NCBI GenBank assembly: GCA_030448245.1
Contig: JAUJNH010000002.1
Location: 111,157 to 167,818 of the forward strand
Direction: 5' to 3'
DNA length: 56,662 nucleotides
DNA from: Acidimicrobiales bacterium
GTDB taxonomy: Bacteria; Actinomycetota; Acidimicrobiia; Acidimicrobiales; JAUJNH01
Shown: positions 8,866 to 17,456 of the stretch, piece after piece
Layout: the number at the start of each line of letters is the position of its first letter
Numbering within the stretch: position 1 is the first letter of the stretch
Translations under genes and position numbers: made by a program
Notes under the pieces: model-generated
Database searches by the model: none
Told to the model about the DNA's origin: nothing
What the model saw: only the letters and a program-made list of their open reading frames with translations

Positions 8866-9396
8866 ATGGATGACTTCGTCGCGGACATCGAGGAGCTGCG
8901 CCGCCGGGCGCGCGAGCACATCGAGCAGGGCCCGATCACCTCGGCCTACGGGGCCGACCGCGAGCGGGTGATCGCCGTGCTGAACGAGGCGCTGGCCACC
9001 GAGCTCGTCTGCGTCCTGCGGTACAAGCGTCACTACTTCACCGCCACCGGCCTCGACGCCGGGCCGGTCGCCGCCGAGTTCCTCGAGCACGCCGCCGAGG
9101 AGCAGTTGCACGCCGATCAGCTCGCCGCCCGCATCACCCAGCTCCAGGGCGAGCCCAACTTCGACCCCGAGGGCATGACCGGCCGCAGCCACAGCCAGTA
9201 CGACGCCTCCCTGGGGCTGCGGGACATGATCGTCGAGGACCTCGTGGCCGAGCGCATCGCCATCGCCTCCTACAGCGACGTCATCCGGTGGCTGGGCGAC
9301 GGCGACACCACCACCCGCCGTCTCCTCGAGACGATTCTGGCCACCGAGGAGGAGCACGCCGACGACCTCCTCGGCCTCCTCGAGCGCCTCCCCTGA
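8866..9396 (+). CDS. ferritin-like di-iron protein, bacterioferritin type (176 aa)
   Basis: A four-helix di-iron protein. The helices carry the iron-ligand motifs: LNEALATELVCVLRYKRHYF (about 39-58), EHAAEEQLHADQ with ExxH (E79, H82), EDLVAERIAIASY, and TEEEHADDLL near the end. It is soluble, probably multimeric, and stores or detoxifies iron. The ATG at 8866 is chosen over the in-frame ATG at 8857 because GGGAGG (8851-8856) sits 9 bases upstream of it. No haem-ligand Met stands out in an obvious position, so bacterioferritin versus another ferritin-like protein is open. Confidence 0.85.
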   Translation: MDDFVADIEELRRRAREHIEQGPITSAYGADRERVIAVLNEALATELVCVLRYKRHYFTATGLDAGPVAAEFLEHAAEEQLHADQLAARITQLQGEPNFDPEGMTGRSHSQYDASLGLRDMIVEDLVAERIAIASYSDVIRWLGDGDTTTRRLLETILATEEEHADDLLGLLERLP

Positions 9397-9567
9397 CCGC
9401 CGGGTCGGGCCGATGCAACCCGTAGGCCCGGCCGCAGCACCACCTGCCGTTCGTGGGCCGTCCTCCGGGACCTGTGCGCCGTGAACTCGGGAAACGGCGG
9501 CGTCGGTTGTTGCAGATGTCCTGACATGCGCCCGGCTTGCGGTCGAGCGCGATCGACGGGGTCCGTT

Positions 9568-9846
9568 TCACGCGCCAACGTGAGTCGCGATTCTCAACCG
9601 TTCGAGGAAGCGCGGGACGCAGCGGCTTCTTCGGTGGAGTCGAACTCGAGGTCGATCAGCACGTCGTTCGCATCGTCGACCGAGCGCCGGACTCGCTGAG
9701 CCCACCAGTCCCGGTCCGGGCGCTGCGAAGCGCTTGAACGCGGTCGTCCAGGTGTCGAAGTCGCTGATCGGGTGCGGGATGTGCAGCGTCCGGATGACTG
9801 ATTCCCTCTTGGGTTTCTGGCCTGGCAAAAGCAATTTGCAAGCCAT
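9568..9846 (-). pseudogene. frameshifted small protein of the HPISDFDTW type
   Basis: The first frame gives SVIRTLHIPHPISDFDTW and then AFKRFA. The expected continuation VDDANDVLIDLEFDSTEEA lies in a second frame, and the end (FLERLRIA) is back in a third. Read together they form one about 90-residue alpha/beta protein resembling small antibiotic-biosynthesis-monooxygenase-like domains of actinobacteria. At least two frameshifts separate the pieces, so it is broken unless the assembly is wrong here. It is the first decayed gene seen on leaving the left arm. Confidence 0.6.
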
Positions 9847-10002
9847 GGTGATCAGCTTGTTCAGGTTCTGCACAAATCCCGGTGGCCGCTATCACCCCGG
9901 CCCGCGGTCGATTCCGTAGTCGATCTGATCGTACCCGGTGACGTCGCCTCCCGGCTGCTTACCAGCACTATTCGCTGTCACGCCCGTTCGTATTCTTGAC
10001 GC

Positions 10003-10899
10003 ATGTGCTCAACGAAGTCGGCGGCGGTGGCCGAGATCCTCGCCGCCGCCGCTAGCACCGGTGAGGAGATCGTCGCTCTCACCGAGTTGATCGACCAAGC
10101 CAAAGGCGCCCTTGTGGAGCGGGTAGCCGCGTTCGACGCAGCCCAGGGGTGGGCGGCCGACGGCGCCTCCTCCTTCGCATCCTGGCTGCGGGCCCGGGCC
10201 GACGTCAGCCGTGGCGACGCCTGCCGCCTCCACCGGTTCACCCGAACCCTCCGCACGATGCCAGCCACCGAAGCCGCCGTCCGAGAGGGGAAGCTGTCGG
10301 TGGCCAAGGCGCGGGTCCTGGCCGAGGTGATCAACCCGCGGACGAGAGAGCGGTTCGCCGAGCAGGAGACGTTCCTGGTCGACCAGTTCCAGGGGCTCGA
10401 CGTCGACGCCGCCACCACCGTCGCCCGCTACTGGAAGCGGCTGGCCGATCCCGACGGCCCCGACCCCGCCGACTCCACCCGCAACCGGGCGTCGATGACC
10501 AAGGGGTGGGACGACCGGTGCCACCTCGAGGCCGACCTCGACCCCACCAGCGGCGCCATCGTGCACGCCACCCTGCAGGCCATCACCGAACGGATGCACA
10601 ACGACGGCCGCTTCAACGACCGTCACCTCACCCACGGTCAGCAGCAGGCCGAAGCCCTCGTCGAGATGGCGATGAGATCCACCGGCGCCGGCCCCAGCCA
10701 GACCGCCGTCCGTCCCGACATCGTCGTCATCGTCCCCATCGAACGGCTGACCGAGCCCGAGGCCGACCTGTTCGCCCCGTCACCTGGGGCCGGTCATGAA
10801 GTAGGTGACCCGCCCGCGTGGGGAGAGGTGGTGAGGAGCGGCCTCCTCACCACCCCACGGTCGTCGCCGAGTAACGACGCCCCCGTCGAGTGCTCCTGA
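10003..10899 (+). CDS. DUF222 (13E12-type) protein lacking its HNH part (298 aa)
   Basis: Starts at ATG 10003 with the long helical DUF222 domain: TELIDQAKGALVERVAAFDAAQGWAADG, SFASWLRARADVSRGDA, VREGKLSVAKARVLAEV, then DDRCHLEADLDPTSGAIVHATL and DIVVIVPIERL. Family proteins normally run to 400-500 residues and end with an HNH nuclease domain. Here the frame ends at 10899 with no HNH motif. Traces such as LIDAAVTV and VIDLGASVAKRL appear in other frames up to about 11070, so the C-terminal part looks decayed. These genes are multi-copy and often recombine. Confidence 0.75.
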   Translation: MCSTKSAAVAEILAAAASTGEEIVALTELIDQAKGALVERVAAFDAAQGWAADGASSFASWLRARADVSRGDACRLHRFTRTLRTMPATEAAVREGKLSVAKARVLAEVINPRTRERFAEQETFLVDQFQGLDVDAATTVARYWKRLADPDGPDPADSTRNRASMTKGWDDRCHLEADLDPTSGAIVHATLQAITERMHNDGRFNDRHLTHGQQQAEALVEMAMRSTGAGPSQTAVRPDIVVIVPIERLTEPEADLFAPSPGAGHEVGDPPAWGEVVRSGLLTTPRSSPSNDAPVECS

Positions 10900-11170
10900 T
10901 CGATGCCGCAGTCACCGTCCAGGGATCGAGCTGTCTCGCGGGTGGCCAGCGCTCCGCCGATTCCCCTCGTTGGCCCACAAGCTCGAGTGGTGCTGGGCCC
11001 CGTTCACGTGGCCGGCCACCGTCATCGATCTGGGCGCATCCGTCGCGAAGCGTTTGGTGTCCGCATCGTCATCCTCCTCCTGCGCGGGCCGGTGATGGAT
11101 CCGGACGACGAGGAGGCCGTGCGCACCGTCTTGCATGCCACGCACCGAGCGGCACCCTCCGGGCTTCCTT

Positions 11171-11983
11171 TCAGGCCTCGGCAGCTTCGAGGAGCGCGCG
11201 GGTGTAGTCGTGGCGGGGTTGGGAGATCACACGTTGGACAGGTCCCTCCTCGACGATCGTGCCGGTTCTCATCACACCGATGCGTTGGCAGGTATGACGT
11301 GCCACGGCCAGGTCGTGGGTGATGAGCAGGATGCTCAGGCCGCGGCTCACCCGGAGCTCCCTGAAGATGCTCAGGACCTCCATCTGCACAGAGGCGTCCA
11401 GCATCGACGTCGGTTCGTCGGCCACCAGGAGCGACGGCTCGAGAACGATGGCTCGAGCGATCGCAACCCGCTGCCGCTGCCCACCTGACAGCTCGGAGGC
11501 GAGCCGGTTGCGGTAGGTCGTGGCCGGTGTCAGCGCCACCTCCTCCAAGGCCCTCAGGACCCGTTCTTCGCGCTCAGCCCCGTCACCGAGGCGGTGGATG
11601 ACGAGCGGTTCGGCGACGAGCTCGCGCACCGACATCGCTGGGTGGAGTGCCTGGAAGGGATCCTGAGCCACCATCTGGACCCGTCGGCGGATCGGGCGCA
11701 ACTGGCGGGGGCTGAGGCTGGTCACCTCTTGGCCGTTGATCCAGACCCGTCCTTGTGTGGCCGGGAGCAACCGGAGGACGAGCCGGGCGACGGTGCTTTT
11801 GCCGGCTCCGGATCCTCCCACGAGCCCGTACGCCTCCCCGGGCGCGATGGAGAACGAGACGCCGGCCACCGCTGCGGTCCGATCCCCGCCGCCCCGTCCC
11901 GACCGGAACGTCTTGTGGAGGTTCTCGACCCGCAGGCGCGGGACCGCCGGCCCTCCGGGAGGCGAGGCTTGCTCAGCCGGCAT
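11171..11983 (-). CDS. peptide/nickel-type ABC transporter ATP-binding protein, DppF-like (270 aa)
   Basis: Second ATPase of the first dipeptide-type importer. Motifs in order: Walker A GLVGGSGAGKST, Q-loop QMVAQDPFQALHP, signature ELSGGQRQRVAIARAI, Walker B LLVADEPTSMLD, and switch His in LITHDLAV. The ATG at 11983 lies just inside the DppD-like gene end (11-bp overlap); upstream residues of the open frame are that gene's shadow. The usual C-terminal oligopeptide-transporter extension (Cys-rich, C-x-FHxRC-like) is missing: the protein stops at DYTRALLEAAEA. The DppF proteins of many systems have it, so this one is short. Confidence 0.9.
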   Translation of the reverse strand: MPAEQASPPGGPAVPRLRVENLHKTFRSGRGGGDRTAAVAGVSFSIAPGEAYGLVGGSGAGKSTVARLVLRLLPATQGRVWINGQEVTSLSPRQLRPIRRRVQMVAQDPFQALHPAMSVRELVAEPLVIHRLGDGAEREERVLRALEEVALTPATTYRNRLASELSGGQRQRVAIARAIVLEPSLLVADEPTSMLDASVQMEVLSIFRELRVSRGLSILLITHDLAVARHTCQRIGVMRTGTIVEEGPVQRVISQPRHDYTRALLEAAEA

Positions 11984-12923
11984 GGAGATGGCAGGCGACG
12001 TTGTGGCCTCCGACGGAGATGAGCTGAGGCGCCCGCTCGCGGCAGAGGTCGAAGGCGTGGATGCAGCGGGGGTTGAAGGGGCACCCCACCGGGACACGGC
12101 TCAGGTCGGGAACCTCACCGGGGATCCTCTCCAGGTCGTCCTCACCGTGCAGGCGGGGCAGCGACCGAGCGAGAGCCCAGGCGTAGGGGTGCAGTGGATT
12201 GGTGAGGAGCTCGGGTGCCGGCCCCTCCTCGACGATGCGGCCGGCGTACATCACGACGGCGCGATCGCACCATCGGGCGACGAGGGGCAGATCGTGGGAC
12301 ACCATGAGGAGGGCCAGCCCGAGCTCGTCCACCAGCCGTCGCAGCAGGCGGAGGAGCTGCACCCGCACGAGGACGTCGAGGCCGCTGGTGGGTTCGTCGG
12401 CCAGCACGAGCTGCGGGTTCGGCGCCAGGGCCATGGCGATGATCGCCCGCTGCCGCATCCCGCCGCTGAGCTGGTGCGGGTAGCGGCGGGCGATCTTGCC
12501 CTCGAGCTCCACCATCTCCAGCACCTCGGCCACCCTGGCCGTCGTCTGCCGGCCGTTGAGGTCGGTGTGGAGGTCTAGCGACTCGGTGATCTGGGCACCG
12601 ACGGTCATGACGGGATTCATCGAGTTCATCGCCGCCTGGGGGACGTAGGCGATGTCCTTGCCGCGGAGGGTCCGCATCCTGGCCGGCGACAGCCCCCGAA
12701 GGTCGCCGCCGCCGAGGGAGATGGAGCCCTTGACGATCCGACCGGGAAGCGGGACGAGGCGCAAGGCGGCCAAGATCAGGGTCGTCTTCCCTGAGCCGGA
12801 TTCCCCTACCACGCCGACCACTTCGCCGGTGTCGACGTCCAGGTCGACGCCGACGACAGCGCCCACCTCGGCGTCTGGGGTGGAGTAGCTGACGTGGAGG
12901 TCTCTGAGCTCAAGCAGTGCCAA
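11973..12923 (-). CDS. peptide/nickel-type ABC transporter ATP-binding protein, DppD-like (316 aa)
   Basis: First ATPase of the importer: Walker A GVVGESGSGKTT, Q-loop YVPQAAMNSMNP, signature [16 protein letters not shown], Walker B LVLADEPTSGLD, switch His MVSHDLPL. It ends with the oligopeptide-transporter C-terminal motif GCPFNPRCIHAFDLCRERAPQL, whose Cys residues in related proteins hold a Fe-S cluster or metal. TTG 12923 is preferred (LALLELRDLHVSY starts at the first strand), 14 bp inside the permease gene end; GTG 12971 is the longer alternative. Pairs with the DppF-like protein. Confidence 0.9.
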   Translation of the reverse strand: MALLELRDLHVSYSTPDAEVGAVVGVDLDVDTGEVVGVVGESGSGKTTLILAALRLVPLPGRIVKGSISLGGGDLRGLSPARMRTLRGKDIAYVPQAAMNSMNPVMTVGAQITESLDLHTDLNGRQTTARVAEVLEMVELEGKIARRYPHQLSGGMRQRAIIAMALAPNPQLVLADEPTSGLDVLVRVQLLRLLRRLVDELGLALLMVSHDLPLVARWCDRAVVMYAGRIVEEGPAPELLTNPLHPYAWALARSLPRLHGEDDLERIPGEVPDLSRVPVGCPFNPRCIHAFDLCRERAPQLISVGGHNVACHLHAG

Positions 12924-13842
12924 GCCAGCCCCTCTTCCGCAGCCGGGGGTCGCTGCCCTGCTCGAGAGCAAATCCCAGCAGCGCGAAGCCCAGGACGACT
13001 GCGGTGATGCAGAGCCCGGCTGGCAGCACCCAGTAGAGCCAGGCGCCGGTGAGGAAGGCGGCGCGAGCTTGGGCGTAGTGGAGCATCGTGCCCCAGCTCT
13101 TGGCCACGGGGTCGCCGAGGCCGAGGAAGGCCAGCGCTGCCTCGATCAAGATGGCGATGTTGGCGGCCCTTACGAACTCGGCGATGATGACAGGGGTTAT
13201 CCGGGGAAGCACGTGACGGCGGAGGATGTAGGGGGCGGTGGCCCCCATCCAGACGGCGGCCTCTATGTGGCCAGCGGTTCTGACGGCCAGGGTGGCGGCC
13301 CGGACCACTCGTGCGGGCCGGGCCCAGAGCAGGAGGCCGATGACCAGGATCTGGGTCCTCACCCCGGGCCCGAAGACGGTGGCCACCACGAGCATCAGGG
13401 GCAGGAACGGCAGGACCAGCACCACGTCGACGAATCGCATGACACCGGAGGCGACCCAGCCGTGGAAGTACCCGGCGATCAACCCGACGATTCCGGCCAG
13501 GATAGTGGCCAGTGTGGCCACCAGCAGGGCGACGCCGAGGGAGATCCGGGCGCCGAAGATGAGCTCGGAGAGGATGTCCTGGCCGATGTCGTTGGTGCCG
13601 AGGAGGTGATCGCCTCCGGGTGACGAGAACGGGGCTGCTACTTGATCCTTCGGATCATAGGGAGCCAGCACCGGGGCGGCGATGGCGGCGAGTCCGAACA
13701 AGGTGAGGATGAACAGACCGGCCAGGCCTGGTCGGCTGCCGCGGATCAGGCGGAAAACGGCCTGCGCCGTTCCGCGCCGGGCCGAGGTGGCTGCGAGCTC
13801 GCTGTCCTCGATGATCGGCGGCGAGCCGACCAGTGGTGTCAC
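12910..13842 (-). CDS. peptide-type ABC transporter permease, DppC-like (310 aa)
   Basis: Inner-membrane permease of the BPD_transp_1 family with the DppC/OppC N-terminal region (RGSRPGLAGLFILTLFGLAAIAAPVLAPYDP, then HLLGTNDIGQDILSELIFGAR). Six hydrophobic segments follow; the EAA loop is EAAVWMGATAPYILRRHVLPRI, and ALAFLGLGDPVAKSWGTML is family typical. The GTG start at 13842 overlaps the DppB-like stop (GTGA). Confidence 0.9.
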   Translation of the reverse strand: MTPLVGSPPIIEDSELAATSARRGTAQAVFRLIRGSRPGLAGLFILTLFGLAAIAAPVLAPYDPKDQVAAPFSSPGGDHLLGTNDIGQDILSELIFGARISLGVALLVATLATILAGIVGLIAGYFHGWVASGVMRFVDVVLVLPFLPLMLVVATVFGPGVRTQILVIGLLLWARPARVVRAATLAVRTAGHIEAAVWMGATAPYILRRHVLPRITPVIIAEFVRAANIAILIEAALAFLGLGDPVAKSWGTMLHYAQARAAFLTGAWLYWVLPAGLCITAVVLGFALLGFALEQGSDPRLRKRGWLGTA

Positions 13843-14819
13843 CGGGCGCTCCGGACCCGGGGGTCCAGCAGGGGATGAGTCAGGTCAGCCAAGAGGTTGG
13901 CGCCGATCACGGCGATGGTGAAGACGAGGAACACGCCCTGGAGCATCGGGAAGTCGCGGGCGAGCACCGCGTCGTAGGTGAGCCTTCCGAGCCCCGGATA
14001 GGAGAAGACGGTCTCGACGACGACCGATCCACCGAGGATGAAACCCATGCTCAGGCCGAACAACGTAGCCACCGGTAGGAGTGCAGGGCGGAGTCCGTGG
14101 CGGTACACCACCTGCTTCGCCGGGCAGCCCTTGGCTCGGGCCATGAGCACGTGGTCCTCGCCGAGGGTGCCCAGCATGGAGCTGCGGGTCAGCAGGAAGT
14201 ACGGGCCGAGCCCGGAGAGGGTCAGCGTGGCGAAGGGCAGAGCGAGGCGGTGGACGAGCTCACCCAGGCCCTCCAGGCTGAGGAGCCCGATACCCACAGG
14301 GATGCTGCTGACGACCGGGAAGAGGTCAAGCCGTACGGCGAAGCCAACGAGGAGCATCGTGCCGAGGAAGAAAGGCGGCAGGGCGTCGAGGCCCAGGACG
14401 AGGCCCAGCAGGCCGATGTCGGTGGCCGAACCTCGTCGCCAGGCGGCGCGCATCCCGAGCATCACCCCGAGCACGGCTGAGAGCACCGCAGCCGGTCCCA
14501 GGAGGAGCAGGGTGAAGGGGAGTCGGTCGCCGATGACCTCACGCACTGGTTGACCCTTGTTGTAGGAGTAGCCGAGGTCACCCTGGATCAGGCCGCGGGC
14601 GTAGCGACCGAACTGCACGGTCAGCGGCTGGTCTAGGCCCAATCGGGTGATGATGGCCCGCTGCTCCTCGACCGGCAGCAACGCTCCGCTTTCGCCCACT
14701 ATCCCCTCCAGCGGGTCGCCAGGCGCGACTCGCGGGATGATGAAGTTGAGGATCAGGGCCAGGAGAAGCACCAGCGCGTACTGCGCCACCCGACCGGCGA
14801 CGTAGCGACCGGTAACCAC
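13839..14819 (-). CDS. peptide-type ABC transporter permease, DppB-like (326 aa)
   Basis: Six-helix permease starting GRYVAGRVAQYALVLLLALI, with the family motifs FIIPRVAPGDPL, GLDQPLTVQFGRYARGLIQGDLGYS, EDHVLMARAKGCPAKQVVYRHGLRPALLP (EAA loop) and VVVETVFSYPGLGRLTYDAV. It pairs with the DppC-like permease. GTG start at 14819 touches the stop of the binding-protein gene without a gap. Confidence 0.9.
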   Translation of the reverse strand: MVTGRYVAGRVAQYALVLLLALILNFIIPRVAPGDPLEGIVGESGALLPVEEQRAIITRLGLDQPLTVQFGRYARGLIQGDLGYSYNKGQPVREVIGDRLPFTLLLLGPAAVLSAVLGVMLGMRAAWRRGSATDIGLLGLVLGLDALPPFFLGTMLLVGFAVRLDLFPVVSSIPVGIGLLSLEGLGELVHRLALPFATLTLSGLGPYFLLTRSSMLGTLGEDHVLMARAKGCPAKQVVYRHGLRPALLPVATLFGLSMGFILGGSVVVETVFSYPGLGRLTYDAVLARDFPMLQGVFLVFTIAVIGANLLADLTHPLLDPRVRSAR

Positions 14820-16628
14820 CTATTCCTGCTCGGCACCCTTGCGGCGCCGTAGGAACAGTCCGCCGCCGGCCAGCGCGGCCACGGCGAGTACGGCCACGAG
14901 CAGACCCGTTTGGCTCCCTCCATCCGAGCCTCCACCTTCCTCCGCGCCTCGTGCAGCAGGCTGTTCCCGACCAGCCGCCGAGGCCGGCAGGAACGAGACC
15001 TTGTCGACGATGCCCTTGCCCTTCACGTACGCCCAGTCGTCGTACGCGCCGGTGCGGTAGGCGTATGCGCCGTTGCGGTAGAAGAGCACCACGTTGGGCC
15101 GATCGTTCGTGATGATCTCCTGGAGCTCGCCCAGCAGCTCCAGCCTCTTGCTCTGGTCGAGCTCGCTGCTGGCCCGCCTCAACAGCTCGTCGAATTGCGG
15201 GTTGGACCACTTCCCGGCGTTCAGCGTCGGGTTCTGCGGCGTCCAGGTCTCGAGGATGGTTCGCAGGCGGTCGGGGTCGTCTTGAACCGGGGCGGTGGCG
15301 CCAGACATGTTGAAGTCGAAGTCACGGTCAGGGTTCTGGCCGCCGAACCCTCCCGTCCGGGCTGCCTTGGCTGCGCCTGTGAGGGAGATAACGGTTGCCT
15401 TGATGCCAGCCTTCCCCAGCATGGAACCGAACACCTCGGCGGTGCGGACCTCGATCGGGTTTCCCGAGTTGGCCAGGACCCCGAACTGCAGGACCTTGCC
15501 GTCCGCTGAGCGGCGGGTACCGTCGGGATCCTTTTCCCTGAAGCCGAGCTCATCGAGGAGGGAGTTGGCCTTCGCCAGGTCGAACTCGTGGCGCAGGCCC
15601 TTCTTGTAGAAGGGCGAGTCCGGGTGCACGAAACCAGGGCTGCCTGGCGTGCCGAAGCCGGCGAGCACCTGGCTGACCAAGCCTTCGACATCGGTGGCGA
15701 ACCCCACTGCTTGGCGGAACTTGGGCTGGTCGAAGGGAGCCTTGGACGCGTTCATCGTGACGGCACTTGTCGTGTAGTCGACGCCGGTCGCGACCTTGAT
15801 GCCCGGCGCGTTTCCGAGCTCCTTCACCAGCTCCGGGGCCAGGTTCGAGGCGACGGCGTCGACCTCACCGCCCCGTAGGGCCAGAATCTGAGCGTTCGAG
15901 TCGGGGATGATCGGCAACACGAGTTCTTCGACGGCCGGCTTCCCCATGAAGTAGTCGGGGTTGGCCACCAGGCGGTACTGCTTGTCAGGCACGTACTCGA
16001 CCATCTTGTAGGGGCCACTACCCACGGCGAGGCCCTGCTCGCCCTTGGGTGAGGGATAGTTTTCGCTGATCCCCTCCCAGATGTGCTTGGGAAGGATCGT
16101 GACATCACCCAGCGGCGCGGTGAGGAAGGGCGCGAAGGGACGCTTCAGACGGAAGGCCACCTTGTTCGGTGCCGTGACCGTGGTCGTGTCGACGATCCCC
16201 TTGACCTCGGGCGTGAAGCGACCGTGGTTGAATTGCAGGATGTAGTCGTAGGTGAACTTGACATCATCGGCGGTCAGGGGCCGGCCATCGTGCCACTTTG
16301 CGTTGTCACGGATGGTCACGTCGACGGTCAGCCCATCCGGACTGACCTTGTAATCGCTCGCCAACCACGGGACGATCTTGTTGTCCTTGTCGTGCCAAAG
16401 AAGCGTGTCGTACATGATCGTAAGGACGTTGTATCCGGGATAGCCGGTCTGATACGTGTAGGGCGTCCAGTTCTTGTCGTTCTGTGTTATGGCGATGCGG
16501 ACTCTTCCCGGCGCCTGGGCGTCCACGCCAGTGGAGGCCACGCTGCCGCTGACCACTGCCAGCACCAACGCAGCAACCACTGCAACCTGGATCGGCCGCC
16601 TTCTCGGCGGACGCGAACGAACCCCCAT
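14820..16628 (-). CDS. C-terminally anchored substrate-binding protein of family 5 (602 aa)
   Basis: SBP_bac_5 (peptide/nickel) receptor. Signal peptide RRRPIQVAVVAALVLAVVSG (about residues 10-30) has no lipobox Cys. Domain landmarks: YDTLLWHD, AKWHDGRPLTADDVKFTYDY, GSGPYKMVEY, QILALRGGEVDAV, KFRQAVGFATD. After the domain comes a Ser/Gly-rich linker and a C-terminal membrane helix (TGLLVAVLAVAALAGGGLFL) with an RRRKGAEQE tail, so it is held in the membrane by its C-terminus. ATG 16628 has AAGAAGG 5 bases upstream; the in-frame GTG 16634 has no spacing. First gene of the operon; substrate unknown. Confidence 0.9.
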   Translation of the reverse strand: MGVRSRPPRRRPIQVAVVAALVLAVVSGSVASTGVDAQAPGRVRIAITQNDKNWTPYTYQTGYPGYNVLTIMYDTLLWHDKDNKIVPWLASDYKVSPDGLTVDVTIRDNAKWHDGRPLTADDVKFTYDYILQFNHGRFTPEVKGIVDTTTVTAPNKVAFRLKRPFAPFLTAPLGDVTILPKHIWEGISENYPSPKGEQGLAVGSGPYKMVEYVPDKQYRLVANPDYFMGKPAVEELVLPIIPDSNAQILALRGGEVDAVASNLAPELVKELGNAPGIKVATGVDYTTSAVTMNASKAPFDQPKFRQAVGFATDVEGLVSQVLAGFGTPGSPGFVHPDSPFYKKGLRHEFDLAKANSLLDELGFREKDPDGTRRSADGKVLQFGVLANSGNPIEVRTAEVFGSMLGKAGIKATVISLTGAAKAARTGGFGGQNPDRDFDFNMSGATAPVQDDPDRLRTILETWTPQNPTLNAGKWSNPQFDELLRRASSELDQSKRLELLGELQEIITNDRPNVVLFYRNGAYAYRTGAYDDWAYVKGKGIVDKVSFLPASAAGREQPAARGAEEGGGSDGGSQTGLLVAVLAVAALAGGGLFLRRRKGAEQE

Positions 16629-16675
16629 GAGCACCTTCTTTCATCAGTCCGGCTGAGAGAGCCCAGCTGAAGTAG

Positions 16676-16704
16676 AACATAGCCTCAGCTAGCCCCGAGG
16701 TCAC
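16676..16704 (-). promoter_or_regulatory. possible promoter of the first ABC operon
   Basis: On the minus strand GTGACC (-35 like) is followed after 17 bases by TATGTT (-10 like), about 48 bases upstream of the ATG at 16628. The match is modest and found by eye only. Confidence 0.3.
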
Positions 16705-17130
16705 GACTCCCGTTCCATCAGGGCGGTAGGTGTGCTGAACAGATAGCGGAGGCTCGTTGCTGCTCCAGGCAGCTGTTGCCGATAGAGAGACCATCCAGAC
16801 GACCATCGATACTGGACCAAGGAGCCCGCCAACGCCCGCGGGACCCCAACCGTCACCGGCGACGAGCAGCATCATGGGCAACTCTAGGAAGCGGCGGCCG
16901 CCACTGCGCTGATCCTCATCCCGGTGAGGCGATAATGGCGAGAACGAGCGCGACGCATGTCCGCTGACCCACATGCGGTGCTGCGCGTCGCAGGCGGCAT
17001 GGCAACCTCGGGCTCTGGTCGAACGCTTTGAAGCATCGCACGAGGTCCTCCTCGCCGCCGCAAGCCGGGCGGCTCGCCGGCGAGGCGGTGAGGTAGAGCC
17101 TCGAGGGCAGGTCGGCGAGTGGGGAGGGCG
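16705..17130. other. gene-poor stretch upstream of the first ABC operon
   Basis: No coding region is convincing in either strand. From about 17070 the sequence becomes homologous, inverted, to the 51.4-kb repeat region (shared GAGGTAGAGC, GGGGAGGGC blocks). Confidence 0.6.
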
Positions 17131-17171
17131 GTCAAGGCCGGGCGGAGCCCGCCCGTAGGGGAAGCCTTGAC
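17131..17171. repeat. dispersed palindromic element, copy 1
   Basis: 41 bases with outer arms GTCAAGGC and GCCTTGAC and, nested inside, CGGGCG/CGCCCG. In inverted orientation almost the same 41 bases recur at 51370-51410, and a shortened 39-base version at 50997-51035. Homology spreads beyond the element on both sides. It can fold as a cruciform or RNA hairpin and lies just past the end of the small gene at 17214. Confidence 0.8.
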
Positions 17172-17213
17172 GGCACGGTCACCTGTCGTCGACATACTGG
17201 ATGAGGAAGGCCG

Positions 17214-17456
17214 TCAGGTCTTCCTGTTCGCGGGGTTGTCGTTGGGGGTTCTCGCCGGTTGCGGTGACTCGTTGTCCCAGTACGACACGCTGACGTAGAG
17301 GTCCGGTGCAAAGTCATCTAGGCCACCGGTGCGGATGAAGTCATCGCCGCTGTCGTGGTCTCGTCCTTCCACGGAGGCCTCCCAAGGGCCCGGCAGCGCC
17401 GCGTCGGCCTGCTCCTGTAGCCGCTCGAGCTCATCGTCGGTCAGGTCGTCGGCCAC
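17214..17456 (-). CDS. hypothetical protein, possibly frameshifted at its end (80 aa)
   Basis: GTG 17456 gives a short acidic protein: TDDELERLQEQADAALPGPW, then VEGRDHDSGDDFIRTG and DDFAPDLYVSVSYWDNE. The ELERLxxxADAAxPGPW / VEGRDHxSGxxFIxTG pattern is familiar from small actinobacterial orphan proteins of unknown role. The frame ends in a Pro/Asn-rich stretch. One of the other frames continues instead with EDLTAFLIQYVDDR and a stop at 17179, so a single-base shift near 17240 may have changed the C-terminus. That alternative tail is also part of the repeat shared with 50.8-51.6 kb. Confidence 0.45.
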   Translation of the reverse strand: MADDLTDDELERLQEQADAALPGPWEASVEGRDHDSGDDFIRTGGLDDFAPDLYVSVSYWDNESPQPARTPNDNPANRKT

